Under the pieces are notes generated by a model, which saw nothing but the letters and a program-made list of their open reading frames with translations, had not been told where the DNA came from and did not search any database. DNA of 64,000 bases from Cristatella mucedo (taxonomy: Eukaryota; Bryozoa; Phylactolaemata; Cristatellidae), in contig WPIO01000294.1 in assembly GCA_009760855.2 (NCBI GenBank), forward strand, positions 1 through 64,000, given 5' to 3'. Shown one piece after another: positions 1-12,663 of this stretch. Position 1 is the first letter of the stretch. Each line of letters opens with the position of its first letter. The translations under genes were made by a program, and so were the position numbers.

Positions 1-2370
1 TCTGAAATTGATTGCATTCAAATCCAAAAAGCACACGTGGGGATGAGTCGCTTGTCCTATACAGACCACCAACAGATTGCACCAGTCGGATAGTCCCAGT
101 CCTTGACCTCCGCGTCCAAGGAGCCATGCTCCATTTACCCTAAATACCTATGATGACAAGATGGGGGACACTGAATTGTGTAACAATGTGACTACTAGTA
201 GGGTAGCCTTTAATAGCGAATTTGGTCAGAATATAGAAAATTAGGTGCTACCTAAAACCGATCGTCGTCACTCAACAAGAACCTGTGTGCGTTAAAGTGA
301 AACCAACTAGCATAAACCAGTCACTGCATGCTTTGGCTGTTCCACAATTACCGGAAAAGAAACATACTTCTTTGCTGATCCAACGCCATGATTAAAATTG
401 TAAGCCCGAAAGCTCTAATATTACTTGCCGTCCTAATAACACTAACCTTAGCAAGCCGTATGCATAATTATATTTGAGCGTTGCATTAGCAAGTATTAGA
501 TTATGTAGAATGAAGAAGTGTGATTAACCATGTTCAGCCAATATCTAGATTCTTGTATCGCTATGCCAGTAAAGGCTTGACGCACGTTTAGTTCTTGAAT
601 GGTGTCGTACCACCCGTCACTTACCATTGCTTTTTCACCACCTCTAACGAGTATACAAGCCTCCTAACTGCTAGATTAGGCTCGCGATTTTGTTACCACT
701 GTCTATTTACGTGGTTTCAAGAAAAAAATTGTTGCCTCAATTGCCGGTAATAGAGAAATCCGCTCAGCAGAACGCCCTTAGAGAGTCGCCGTCGCGGCTT
801 ACGGACGGCCATGAGAGGTTTCGTCCACCTGCTATTTAGCTACTAGCAAAAACCAACCGATGCCGGCAAAACGTGTATCCTTTAATTCAAGAGAAGACAA
901 CATTCGAAAAATCCGTACTATTGAAGGCGCTCGTCCCTAGCATCGAATGGTATTACCACGCCGCCTATCTAGTTAATGGTAGGACGTATTTTAACAAGGC
1001 TAAAACATCTGCTAAGATGCTTTTACGGTGTTAGACGACCAAACACTTTATGCTTTTACGGCATATGAATACAGAAATAACGATGAAAACGCAGCCTTCC
1101 ATAAGTTAGCAAGTAAAACGGAATCAGCAAAAAATTTCGCGTGTCACTTTAATACTTTCCATCTATCCATCATCAACTTAAATTAGACTTTCTTTCGCAA
1201 GCTTTGGAGCCCGTGTATTTAGTTTTTATACTCACAAAGCCTGGAACTCCCTCCCGACCTGCGTCAGAACATCCCCTGACCTGACCACATTTAAAAGGAA
1301 CTTAAAAACACACCTATTTAAGACAGCATTTAGTGGGTCCCTGTAATTCGTCCTTCATGTGCTTATGCATGCTGACACTGTGCATGCTGCCACTAACCAC
1401 ATTTGCATGCTGACTCTGTGCATGTCACCCCTAACCATATTATTCATTGTGTTTGTTTTTCAAGCATGATTTTACTTAATATTCAATTGCATTTCCCTAT
1501 GCAGCAAATGTAAAGCGCCTAGAAAGAGATTAATTTCTCTGAGGGCGCTTTATCAAGTACATTATTAATATTATTATTATTAGCAAAAATACAAAACGTC
1601 TAGTTTAATGTAATCTATGAGAAAATAAGCGTTACTATTGGATCTTTCGACTATGACATAATAACAGCCGATATTTAAATATAAAAGATCAACTGTACGG
1701 TACATGCCGTTAAGCTTAAAGCCATACGATCCTTCAATTTTTTGCAAAGCCTAATAGTATGAACTGTACACAGCTCTTGTCAGGAGGAAGTATTCTTAAA
1801 ATAAAAAAGTTCCCCTTTACAACGACGCACATGTTATTAAAGCAATGCAAACGAAATTATTTTCTTTTAACGTTTCTTACAGCTGTAGGTCGCAAGGAAA
1901 ATGAAATTAAGCTGTTGTCACTATACCCATTTTTTTCACAGGAAATACTTCGTTTGAAGGACATAACCACAGCCTGGCAGGCTAAACTGCTCGGGAATTA
2001 TCAGCATTCCATTCATTCAATTAGCTTCCGGGGATGAAAAAGTGTATTCGATAGACTGAGACGATGATTTCGTTGTTAAGGTCATAATTGGTTCCCACAC
2101 CCAACTGGCTTGCTTTCCTTGACAGTAGCTGCAAAGTTGCACCTGTCGCACTGTTTGAGCCGGTAAAGACAAAACAGCTCAGCTAAACTTCCTGCAAGTG
2201 TATAGGTAAGGTACGTCAAACCTCACGGAGTTTCAAGCGTTGGCTACTAACCTAAAAAAAGTACAGAGTTTGATGCTTGTCAAGTTTTTACCTTGTAATT
2301 CAAAACAAGAATACGTTTTCGAATCCTAGATGCATTAAAACAAAAATAAGACCACTAGGCTAAAAATATT
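1..2370 (+). repeat. Array unit 1a, 3' truncated and without its exon
   Basis: Runs from the unit start through the region around 1960-2040, then breaks near 2370, where sequence from late in the unit (AGACCACTAGGCTAAA) is joined to sequence from early in the unit (TTAGGCTCGAGATTTTATT). The part that would hold the LRR exon is missing. A LINE tail is inserted at 1201-1581. I see no intact coding sequence here. Confidence 0.8.
1201..1581 (+). mobile_element. L2-like LINE, 3' end with (ATT)n tail
   Basis: Matches the last codons and 3' UTR of the element at 24369-25476: the 'GDRAFSSYAPKAWNSLP'-type region, then the conserved AAAGCGCCTAGAAAGAGATT block and an ATT-repeat tail. It is 5' truncated and inserted in array unit 1a at GCAAG. 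Other units show uninterrupted sequence at this site. Confidence 0.85.
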
Positions 2371-2941
2371 TAGGCTCGAGATTTTATTACTATTGTCTAT
2401 TTACGTGGTACCAAGAAAACACTTGTGTGCCTCAATTACCGGTAATAGAGAAATCCGCTCAGCAGAACGCCATTAGAGAGTCGCCGTCGTGGCTTACGGA
2501 CGGCCATGAGAGGTTTCGTCCACCTGCTATTTAGCTACTAGCAAAACCCAACTGATGCCGGAAAAACGTGTATCTTATAGTTCAAGAGAAGACACCATTT
2601 GAAAAATCCGTGAGAATGAAGGCTCTCGTCCCTAGCATCGAATGGTAATACCACGCCGCCTATCTAGTTAATGATAGGACGTATTTTAACAAGGCTAAAG
2701 CATCTGCTAAGATGCTTTTACGCTGTTAGACGACCAAACACTTTATGCTTTTACGGCAAATGAAAAAAAAAAAAACGATGAAAACGCAGCCTTCCATAAG
2801 TTAACAAGTAGAACAGAATCAGCAAAGAGTTTCGCGTGTCACTTTAATAGTTTCCATCTATCCATCATCAACTTAAATTAGACTTTTTTCGCAAGCAAAT
2901 AAAACAAACCTCTAGTTTAATGTTATCGGTGATAAAATAAG
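2371..2941 (+). repeat. Array unit fragment 1b (early unit segment only)
   Basis: A second copy of the segment found at 680-1200. It covers the block containing GCCATGAGAGGTTTCGTCC and ends at AAAATAAGC, where the inverted segment begins. It contains an A-run of about 12 near 2764. Confidence 0.75.
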
Positions 2942-2942
2942 C

Positions 2943-3056
2943 TCCCCAGCGTAATCTCGCAGTTAGGACGCTTCAATACTCGGAGATAGTTAAAAGGCAA
3001 TAGGAAGTGGCAGGTGGTGCGTAACAGTTCAAAAACTAAAGGTGCGTCACGCTTTT
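2943..3056. repeat. Left arm of a perfect 114-bp inverted repeat
   Basis: Position-by-position comparison shows that the reverse complement of 2943-3056 equals 4367-4480 with no mismatch. Other units differ at many positions in this same segment. The arms are about 1.3 kb apart, with the LINE-B copy between them. Confidence 0.9.
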
Positions 3057-3153
3057 ACCTCCGCAGTGGTACGAGAAACTAGATATTGGGTGAAAATGGT
3101 TATTCATACTTATTGATTCTACCTAGTCTAATACGTGGTAATTTAAAGCTCAA

Positions 3154-3228
3154 ATTTTATTACACGGACGGCTTTACTAAGTTTCGTGTTTAACACCAAA
3201 CTTAGTAAAGCCGTCCGTGCAATAAAAT
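3154..3228. repeat. Long hairpin inside the inverted segment
   Basis: Arms 3154-3184 and 3198-3228 are 31 bases each and complementary with a single mismatch. The 13-base spacer itself contains GTGTT/AACAC. The arms derive from the unit block that reads AACTTAGTAAAGCCGTC, duplicated head to head. Confidence 0.85.
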
Positions 3229-3318
3229 TCTGGGCCGAATAATATTTGGCCCGCTTGTAACATTAGAACTTTCGGGCTGGCACTTTTAACTATGGCGTTT
3301 GATCATCAGGTGTCTTTT

Positions 3319-4113
3319 GCGACAGCTGCCTCAATTTCAAAAGCTTCATTTAGAAGTCTGCTTCTACAGCTAGCCACCACATCCGACACCTATCCAAGAT
3401 TAGGAGCTGTCTCCCACAGTGAGTTGTAAACAATTTAACTAGGTCCTTAGTTTTGTCTCGGCTTGATTATTGTAATTCCCTTTTGGCTGTGCTACCGAAG
3501 AATGCTATTAGGCCACTTCAGCTGACTATGAATATTGCTGCAAGGCTAGTCTTCAAGTCCCAGCGGTTTGAGCACGTGTCTCCTTTGCTAAAAGAGTAAG
3601 GATGGATACCGGTTGAGCAACGGATACAGAGCAAAATTCTTACGCTGACCCTTAAGGCCCGCCACGGCTTGGCTCCTTCGTACCTAGCTGAACTGCTGCA
3701 CCAGTTTCAGCCTGTTCGCGCCCTCAGGTCCTGTGTGGACAATAAATTAGCTGTCACATTCCTCCGCTTAAAGACCTTCGGCTACAAAAGCTTTAGCTTT
3801 GCAGGTCTTAGACTGTGGAACTCGTTTCCGCAATTCTTAGGCAAAGAAAACTACTCTAATACTGCCGACTCTGGCTCATCCTTTTAGCCGGTCCTGAGCT
3901 GCTACTGATATACTAATCACTACCTCAACTGCTCTCCTGACTCTGCTATGCTTCCCAATTTATCTTTTTTGAGCGAGACGAAGTCTGGTGGCTAACGAGT
4001 CCGTACCGAAAGCCGCTAATACTGTGAGTGCGCTATACAAAACTCTCCTGCGTGACACCCACATGGTCTTTATGACTTTGTGGAGTTAAAGACGGAGATA
4101 CACAACATTAAAT
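3319..4113 (+). mobile_element. LINE-B (second L2/CR1-like family), 3' third
   Basis: Translates in broken frames to the C-terminal region of a LINE ORF2. The clearest part is 3669-3830, with 'APSYLAELLHQFQPVRALRS' followed by 'RLWNSFPQF'. It resembles the copy at 30110-31105 and shares its 3' UTR, including GAGACGAAGTCTG and CACCCACATGGTCTTTATGA, ending in an ACATT-type tail. It is a different family from the (ATT)n-tailed L2 copies. The flanking inverted unit resumes on both sides, so the insertion followed or accompanied the inversion. Confidence 0.8.
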
Positions 4114-4366
4114 TGCAAGAAGAATGTTTCTTCTCGGGCAATTGATGGACGCCAAAGCTTGCAATTACTAGTTCCTGCTAGTTGTCTTCCCTTCAACTCA
4201 CACTGGCTCTTGTTGATTTTAGTTATACGGCGATCGGTTTTAGGTAGCACTTAATTTTCTAATTAGCGACTGAAATCGCTATTCAAGGAAACCGTTACAA
4301 GTTATAGTGCTACATAATTCACTGTCCCCATCTCGTCATCATAGGTATTTAACCAATATATAAAAA

Positions 4367-7300
4367 AAAAGCGTGACGCACCTTTAGTTTTTGAACTGTT
4401 ACGCACCACCTGCCACTTCCTATTGCCTTTTAACTATCTCCGAGTATTGAAGCGTCCTAACTGCGAGATTACGCTGGGGATTATGTTGTTACTGTCCATT
4501 TAATTGGTGCCAAAAAAGAATTTAAGTGCCTCCGTTGCCGATAACTTTAAAATCCACTCAGCCGAACGCCCATCGACAGTCGCAGACGCGGCTTACGACC
4601 ATGAGAGGTTTCGTCCACCTGCAATTTGACTACTAGCAAACAGAGGATGATGCCGGCCAAACGTTTATCTGTTCGTTCATGAAGTGAAAAAATTTGAAAA
4701 ATCCATGCGAAGGAAAGCTCTCTACCATAGAAACAAATAGTAATTCTACTCAGCATATTTACGTACCGGTACGACGTATTTTAACCAGTCTAAAACATCT
4801 GCTAAGACGCTACTAGACAGTGAGACGTCCGAACCCTATATGCTTGTACAGCATATTAAAACTAAATTCGTGATGAAAACTCAGCTTTCCATTAGTTTAC
4901 AAGTAGAACGGAGTCCGCAAAGAATTTAGCGTGTCACTTTAATACTTTCTATCTATCCTTCATCGACTTAATCTAGGCTTTTTTCGCAAGCCAACTAAAA
5001 CAAGCGCCTAGTTAAATGTAATCGGTGAGAGAATTAACGTTACTATTGTTGCTGACAATGATATAATAGCAGCCTGTACTTTAAATTTAAATGATGAACT
5101 GTACCTTACATATCGTTACCTTAAAGCCATACGATCCTTCTAATTTTTGCAAAGCCTAATAGTACGATCTGCACACGGTGCGTGTCGGAAGGAAGTATTC
5201 TTAAAATAAAAAAACTCTTCATTTACAACTACGCACCGCTTATTAAAGCAGTGCAAAAATAAATTATTTTATTTTAAGGTTTCTTACAGCTGCAGATCAC
5301 AAGGCAAAATTAAATTACACTTTTGTCACTACAACCATTTATTTCACTGTAAATAATTTGTTTGAATCAAATCACCACAGCCCGGCAGGCTAAACGACTC
5401 AAAAATTATCAGAATTCCATTAATTCAATTAGCTTCGGGGGATGGAAAGGTATATTCGATAGATAAGGAGACCGATTTCCTCGTTTAGGTCATTAATGAT
5501 TCCCACATCCAACCGGCGCGTTCTCCTTGCCAGTAGCTGCGATGTTGCAGCTGCTGCGTCACTTGAGCCGGTAAACAAAAAACCACTCAGCTAAACGTCC
5601 TGCAAGTGGACAGGTCCGCTACGTACACCCTCACGGACTTTCTAGCGTTGGCTACTAACGGAACAAAATACAGGGTTTAATGCCTGTCTATAATTTACCA
5701 GGTGACTCAAAACAAGCATATTTTTTCAAATGTCAAACAACCACAGGTTGTTTTCCCTAAATTAAACGTAAATAATTTAATGCAGCAAATTTACACCAGT
5801 TCAAACAAATTCGAAACTAGCCTACAGCACCTACTAGGAGTGGCTCAAAATCGTTCACTTCCGATTATCCTAGATGCATTCACCAAGGATACGACCACTA
5901 GGCTAAACAGTTTTAGGGGTACTGCTTCAAGTACTAACTGCTTGATCAATGGAGCAACTAATTTCCGGTAAAGTCGCATCTTCAAGCCCCTCTAATTCAG
6001 CCAAATTAAACACCGGCACAGCAATCACGGCTGTCAAACTTTCGCGTAAGCAGGCTCTTTATACCGGCACGTTAAGTATTTTTATTTGGACGTTTTTATG
6101 AAAGAGCATTCTTTTATAAATCAAGAATAACAAATTTATCGAAGTAGGATATCAAGTGCTATTATAATCTATGGTTCATCCTGCTCACGTACTAGATACG
6201 TTCATTTTCTTTTTACATAAAGGCCTGATATCAACTTCGGGCTTTTCGTTCACAAAAAGATGAACTCAAATGTTGTTAACAGGAAGAGCTCCTAAACGTA
6301 CCGTGTCGCGAAAAAGCGTGACTAACCGTTATACGTTCCTCAGCCTAATAGCTAGTTGCATGCTTTAATTGTAAATTACACAAACCCTTACCGTGTGTGC
6401 AAGCCAAGTCTCAAGTGGGAAAGCCATAGGATAGTGACTTGCTAAAGACGATGGGTTAAGAACTTAGTGCTATAACGTTCGTTTCTCGATTTAGTATTTT
6501 TTAAATGATTGTGACCGAGTAAAAGAAAGGACATGAGCCGTTTCTAAAACAACTCTTAGTAATTAAAGACCAACGTTTATAATATGCCGCCATGGATTCC
6601 AAGAGCAGACGACTTAAGAGAAAAAGAAATTGAAATGCGTTTAACATGTTCCTAAAATCCAAGCGTTTCAACTTTCCATCTGAGCTTACCGCCTTCATGC
6701 CTTCCCATCCATCGGGCAGTTTATTTAGTCCACCAGGACGAACGCTAAGCTTCTTCAGTGCATGCAGCTGGCATATGGATGGAGGAAGAGTTGTAAGCTC
6801 CCGGTTGTTACCGATATCGAGCTCCTCCAGCTACAGAATGACATGAAGGCGATGCACAGTTTGTGTCGTGCAAGCTTGCTCTCTAACTGTCTTCGAAGAG
6901 AGCACTGCATATCTCTAATGACAAGTAAGTACCAGGCAAAAGACATACATCTTGGCATAGTTTTTACCTCAATCACTAATGAACGTGATCTTGGATACGA
7001 TATAATGGCATTAAATGAAATTTTCTTCCTCGGACGGCGGTAATGCATGAGAAATAGCAAGTGGCATAGCTGAAGATCCATACACTGGGTTTAAAAACTA
7101 AAAGACTTTCTTCGGTTGCCAGAAATCGGAAACCAAGAAAAAACCGTTGATAAAATATGGAAACATGACGCTAGCGTTAGCGTTAATTGGATCAGTAAGA
7201 ATCAATGAAAAGCTGTAGACTGCTTCAGCATTGTTGCTGCATCTTGAAGATCTCGAAGCCTCTTAACACGGTACTACCTGTAGACAGATTTACAGAGACA

Positions 7301-7606
7301 GTCACCCATTAGCTGTTGTTAGGGACGCGCTACGACCAGTGCTTCCCGAGTAAATTTAAGTTAAAGTTCACCAAAGAAGGCAGGCTGCAGAGAAACCTCA
7401 CGACAGATAAATTTTCGAGGTGACTCGACTCGGTAAAATTGAGCAACTTGTGTACTAAAAAATTGCTGCAAAGGGTTACGAATCAATCCATGGAACTTTC
7501 ATGGAATGCTTACAGGGGAAATACAACTCGCCAAAAGAAGTGCTCCAGCATACGGTCTTCTTCATACATCGCAATTCTCTGCTAAAGCTTCTGAACGACC
7601 TCTGAA
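4367..7606 (+). repeat. Array unit 1c, carrying the last LRR exon of the window
   Basis: Begins with the right arm of the 114-bp inverted repeat (4367-4480) and runs without LINE insertions to the next unit start near 7605. It contains the minus-strand LRR exon 6690-6830. The site near 5408, where units 2, 4 and 5a carry a LINE, is empty here. Confidence 0.85.
6690..6830 (-). CDS. LRR cassette exon 5 of the CARD-LRR gene
   Basis: An internal exon of 141 bp, 47 codons, phase 0 in and out. The acceptor reads TGTCATTCTGTAG at 6831 and upward; the donor is GTAAGC just below 6690. It encodes two LRRs of the L-x2-L-x-I/L-x2-N/C-x2-L-x2-LP type: 'LEELDIGNNRELTTLP', then 'LKKLSVRPGGLNKLPDGW', ending 'EGMKA'. 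Beta-strand variable residues are D, G, N in the first repeat and S, R, P in the second. The usual Cys after the second strand is Gly here. This is the most 3' cassette in the window; the next exon lies beyond position 1 because units 1a and 1b lack theirs. LRRs of this kind are known to form curved ligand-binding surfaces; the function here is inferred. Confidence 0.82.
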
Positions 7607-8124
7607 GTTGAATGCATTCAAATACAAAAATTATATGTGGGAATGAATCACCAGTCCTATACAGACCACTAATAGGTTGCATTGGTCCAGTAGCTCAAAT
7701 CTTTGACCTCTGCGTCAAAAGAGCCATGCAGCATTAACGCTCTATACCCATGATGACAAGATGGGAACAGTTAATTATGTAACGCTGTTACCTGCAGTAT
7801 GGTCTTCTGTATTAGCGATTTCAGTCGCGATTTAGAAAATTAATAGATACCTAAAAACAATCACCGCTTCACTAAACTCAACAACAACCTGTGTGCGTTG
7901 AAGTGAAACTAACTAGCACGAACTAGTTATGCATGCTTTGGCGGTCCCTCAATTAACTGAGAAGAAACATTCTTCTTGGCTGATCAAACGCTGCAGATAA
8001 AGGTGCAAGCACGAATGTTTTAATAGTACAAGCGGGCCGAATAACAGTAAACTTAGTAAAGCCATCTGCGTAATTATATTTAAGCTTTGCATTAGCAAGT
8101 ATTAGATTAGGTGGAATCGATAAG

Positions 8125-8530
8125 TTTTAAATCCTTTGGAGACCGTGCATTTAGTTCGTATGCTCCCAAAGCCTGGAACGCCCACCCGACTTGCGTCAGA
8201 ACATCCCCTGGCCTGACAACATTTAAAAGGAACTTAAAAACACACCTATTTAGGACAGCATTTAGTGGGTCCCTGTGATTCGTCCTTGATGTGCTTATGC
8301 GTGCCTACACTGTGCTTGCTGCCACTAACCACATTTGCATGCTGACCTTGTGCATGTCACACCTAACCCTAACCATATTATTCATTGTGTTTGTTTTTCA
8401 AGCATGATTTTACTTACCATTCAATTGCATTTTCCTTTGCAGCAAATGTAAAGCGCCTAGAAAGAGATTAAGTTCTCTGTGGGAGCTTTATCAAGTACAT
8501 TATTATTATTAATATTATTTTTATTATTAA
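8125..8530 (+). mobile_element. L2-like LINE, 3' end with (ATT)n tail
   Basis: 5'-truncated copy starting at the codons for 'KSFGDRAF'. It has the standard 3' UTR and an ATT/AAT-rich tail and sits in array unit 2. The equivalent position is uninterrupted in the other units. Confidence 0.85.
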
Positions 8531-9631
8531 CCCTTTACACCCAATATCTAGTTTCTCGTATCACTACGAAGGTAAAACCTTGATGCACCTTTAGTTTTTC
8601 AAGGGTTATGCACCACCTGTCACCTACCAATGCCTTTTAAGCATCTCTGAGTATTAAAGCGTCCTAACTGTGAAATTACGCTCGATCGAGATTCTATCAT
8701 TATTGTCTATTTAGCTGGTGCCAAGAAAAGATTTGTGTGCCTCCGTCGCCGATAATAAACAAATCCGCTTAGCCGAACGCCAGTCGACAGTCTCTGACGC
8801 GGCTTACGACCATGAGAGGTGTCGTCGACATGCTATTTGACTAATAGCAAGCAGCAGATGATGCCGGCAAAACCTGTATCTGTTAATTCAAGAAAAGACA
8901 AAATTTGAAAAGCCGTACGAAGGAAGGCTCACTTCCCTAGGATCGAATAGTAATGCCACTCAGTCTATTTACATAACATTAAGACGTATTTGAGCTAGCC
9001 TAAAACATCTTCTAAGACGCTCTTAGACAGTTAGACGTCCGAACCCTTTATGCTTTTACGGCATATTAAAACTAAAATCATGACGAAGACGCAGCCTTCT
9101 GTTAGTAAACAAGTAGAAAAGAATCAGCAAAGAATTTCTCGTGTCACTTTAATACTTTCCATCTAACCTTCAACAACTTAAACTTGGTTTTTTCACAAGC
9201 CAAACAAAGCAAACGTTTAGTTAAATGTAATCCTTGAGAAAAGAATCGTTACCATGGTTGGTGACAATGATATACTAGCAGTCTATATTTAGCATATAAA
9301 AGATCAACTGTACCTTACATGCAGTTAACCTTAAAGCCGTACGATCCTTATGTTTTTTGCAATGGCTTATAGTTCAATCGGAACACTTTCCGTGTCAGCC
9401 GGAAGTATTCTTAAAATAAAATCTTCCCTTTATAACGACGCACAGTTTATTAAAGCAGTGCAAAAACAATATTTTAGTTTCAACGTTTCTCTCAGCTGTG
9501 GGTCGCAAGGCAAATTAAGTTACGCTGTTGTCACTACAACCATTTTTTTACAGGAGACATTTTTTTACTTGAGATACTTCGTTCAAATGACATCACCACA
9601 GCCTGGCAGGCTAAACGATTCGGAAATTATT

Positions 9632-10482
9632 AGCTCGATATCAAAGTGTCATATTCCAAAGCGACCTCTCGTTAGACGACTATATCGCCTCCACAGTAAA
9701 ATCTGCATATTTTCAGCTTCATAACATAGCTAAGATTCGGGCTTGCTTAGATAAGGATACCCCGTCCAAGTTGGTCCATGCATTAGTGTCATCCCGTCTT
9801 GACTTCCCCAACTCACTGCTTACTGGCCTACCAGCATGTGCTATCAGGAGATTGCAGCTGGTGCAAAACTCTGCAGGTAGGCTTGTCTGTCGTGAGCGTC
9901 GCAGTTGCCACATTACACCACTTCTTGCCGACGTGCAATGGTTACCAGTCAAGCAACAGATTGACGTCGAAGTTTTGTCGCTCACTTTTAGGTCACTACA
10001 TTATTTGGCTCCAGCCTATCTCTCAGATCTACTCCCCCATCAGGCCAAGCATCGTACCACCCGATTTTCGGAATCGAACAGTCTGCAAATACCTCGTTCA
10101 AACCTAAAATCCTTTGAAGACCGTGCATTTAGTACGTACGTACGTCCAAAGCCTGGAACTCCCTTCCGACATACGTCATAACATCCCCTGACCTGAAGAA
10201 ATTTAAAAAAAACTTAAAAAGAAACTTATTTAGGACAGCATTAAGTGGGTCCTTGTGATTCGTCCTACACGTGCTTATGCGTGCTGACAAGGAGCATGCT
10301 GCCACTAACCACCCTGTGCATAACACCCCTAACCATTTTATTGAGTTTGTTTATTTATCAAGCATGATAATACTCACCACTCAATTGCATTTCCCTTTGC
10401 AGCAAATGTAAAGTGCATATACAGAGATTGAGTTCCCTGAGAGCGCTTTATCAAGTGCATTATTATTAATAATTTTATTATT
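9632..10482 (+). mobile_element. L2-like LINE, C-terminal half of ORF2 plus 3' UTR
   Basis: Starts at the codons equivalent to 'ARNLGVIFQSDLSL' and runs through 'LVQNSAGRLVCRERRSCHI' to an (ATT)n tail. The open stretch 9771-10181 is only a fragment, and frames are broken around 9700. It is inserted at the same site (after GGAAATTATT, before GCATTC) as the LINEs at 17389 and 21921, so it was copied along with the array unit. Confidence 0.88.
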
Positions 10483-10886
10483 GCATTCAGTTTTTTCAAT
10501 TAGCTTCAGGGGATGGTAAGGTTTCTTCAAAATATTAGGAGACCGATTTCGTTGTTATAGTCATTAATGGTTCCCACGCCCAACCCTTCGTGTTTTCTAA
10601 GCCAAGTCACGAGTGGGAATGCCATAAGAAATTGCCTTGCTAACAACGAAGGCTTAAGAACGAGTGCCACGACGGTCTTTTCTCGTTTTACTATTTACAG
10701 CAAAGGTATGTGACCGAGTAAAAGACAGGACATGAGCCGTCACTAAAACGATTCTTTCTTTTAAAGACCATTAATAATAATACGCTGCCATGCCCTCCGA
10801 TAGCAGACGACTTACGAGGAAAAAAAACTAAAATGCACTTAAGATGTTTCAAAAATCCGAGCGGTTCAACTTTCCTCTGAGCTTAC

Positions 10887-11027
10887 CGCCTTCGTGTGTT
10901 CCCATTCATCGGGCAGCATATTTAAACCACACTGAAAAACGTCCAGCTTCTTCAGTGCATGCAGCTCGCATATGGATGGAGGAAGAGTTGTGAGCTCCTT
11001 GTTGCTCCTAATATTGAGCTCCTCCAG
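10887..11027 (-). CDS. LRR cassette exon 4 of the CARD-LRR gene
   Basis: 141 bp, 47 codons, phase 0-0, donor GTAAGC, acceptor TGTCATTCTGTAG. It encodes two LRRs: 'LEELNIRSNKELTTLP' and 'LKKLDVFQCGLNMLPDEW', ending 'EHTKA'. Variable strand residues are N, R, S and D, F, Q. The last five residues differ from the common 'EGMKA/EGMNA' ending. It lies in array unit 2, between LRR exons 14844-14984 (upstream in the gene) and 6690-6830 (downstream). The frame is intact despite many changes in the surrounding intron. Confidence 0.82.
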
Positions 11028-12465
11028 CTACAGAATGACATGAAAAGCGATGCACTGCAAGTACCGTGCCGGCCTATTCGCCAACTGTGTTCTAAGAGAG
11101 CAGAGCCTATTTCTCATTACAGGTAAGTACCAGGCTCATGACATAATGATCTTCTTCGCATCATTTAGACATAAATCGGTAGTGAACATGATCTCAGATA
11201 CGAAATAATGATATTATTAAACCAATTCTTACTAAGACGGCTGTTATGCACGAAAAATAGCAAGTGCCATACCTGAAGTTCCACTCACTGGCTTAAAAAA
11301 CACTAAGACTTTCTACGCTTGCGAGGAATCGTAAACTGAGTGAAAACAATTATTAAAAAATACCGAAACATGACGCCCGTGTACGCTTTAATTTGATCTT
11401 TAAGAATCGATAAAAAAAGTGTAGCATACTTCAACATTTTCCCTGCATCTTGAAGATCACAAAGCCATCTCAATAGCAGCTGTCAGTAGACAGATTTATA
11501 AGGTTTAGTTGCCTATTAGGTAGGGAGGAACTACAACGTTCGCTGTAACTGTTCGCTACAACTTTCGCTCAATTTAAATTACAGTTCACCAAAAACGGCA
11601 GGCAGCAGAGAAATTTTAAGCAAGATTGTTTTTTCGAGGTGACTCAACACTGGAAAATTGAGAGACCTGTGCCCTACAGACTTCCTGCGAAGCCTACCAA
11701 AACATTCCATAGCACTTTTATGGAATACTTACAGGAGAATTATAAAAGTAGTCTCCTTCATACGATTTTCTTCATGCAACGCAATTCCGTGCTAAAGCTT
11801 TTGAACGACCTCAGGGATTGATTGCGTTCAAATCCAAGTTGCACTGATCCAATAGCTCTAGTCCTTGACCTCCATGTCAAAAGAGCAATGCTGCATTTAC
11901 GGTTAATAACAATGATGACAAGATAGGGACAGTAAATGATGTAACACTGTTACCAGTAGTACCGTTTTCTTTCATAGCAATTTCAGTCGCTATTCAGAAA
12001 ATTAAGTGCTACCTAGAAACGATCGCTATATAAATGCAGTCAACAAGAGCCTGTGTGCGTTAAAGTGAAACCAACTAGGAACAACTAGTTACTACATGCT
12101 TTGGCGGTCTATCAATTACCCGAGAAGAAACATTCTTCTTCGCTGATCGAACGCCGTAAAAGAAAGTGCGAGCCCGAAAGTTCTAATATTAAATGCTGGC
12201 CGAATATCACTACACTTAGGAAAGCCGTCTGCGTAATCATCATATTCAAGTTGCATTAGGAAGTATTGGATGACGTAGAATTAATAGGTGTGATTAACCA
12301 TTTCACCCAATAACTAGCTTATTGTATCTTTAAGAAAGTAAAAGCGTGACACGCGTTTAGTTTTTTAAGGGTGATGACTTGTCATTTACTATTGCATTTT
12401 AACCAGTTCTAACGAGTATTGAAGCGTCCTAACTGGGAGATTAAGCCCGCGATTTTATTGCTATC

Positions 12466-12663
12466 GTCATTTTAGGAAGCCGTGATGGCACACTAGGTAA
12501 GGCGGTTGCTTTCACGACCTCGGTCCCGAGGTTGTGAATTCGATTCCTGCGGTGGGCGATTCTTTATCGCAACTGCAAGCGGCGGTGATAGCCGTAAAGG
12601 CTCTTCTGTCGCTATACAAAAAGAGGCTGTTTAATCAGCTAGGATTTATTTTATTTATTTATT
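12466..12663 (+). mobile_element. tRNA-derived SINE (family 1)
   Basis: An A-box-like TGGCACACTAGGTAAGG and a B-box-like GAATTCGATTCC lie about 40 bases apart, followed by a non-tRNA body ending in TTTATTTTATTTATTTATTTT. ATTTTA occurs at both edges as a probable target duplication. It interrupts sequence that is continuous in other units. Related copies are at 32402-32517 (minus), 36494-36668 (plus) and 47281-47398 (minus). Confidence 0.8.

Larger units (their letters stand above)
2942..4366 (-). repeat. Inverted array segment, split by a second LINE
   Basis: Read on the minus strand, 4366-4125 and 3318-2942 reproduce the early part of a unit in order: the GATGACGAGATGGGGACAG landmark, the antisense of the CATGCTTTGG region, then the block that contains CACCCAATATCTAGTTTC. 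The rest of the array is in + orientation, so this is an inversion. A LINE-B copy (3319-4113) interrupts it. Confidence 0.85.
7607..11818 (+). repeat. Array unit 2
   Basis: Full-order unit with two LINE insertions (8125-8530 and 9632-10482) and a deletion just after the second: sequence near 10600 jumps to the block preceding the exon. It contains LRR exon 10887-11027. The part 8531-9631 is nearly identical to 20820-21920. Confidence 0.85.
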
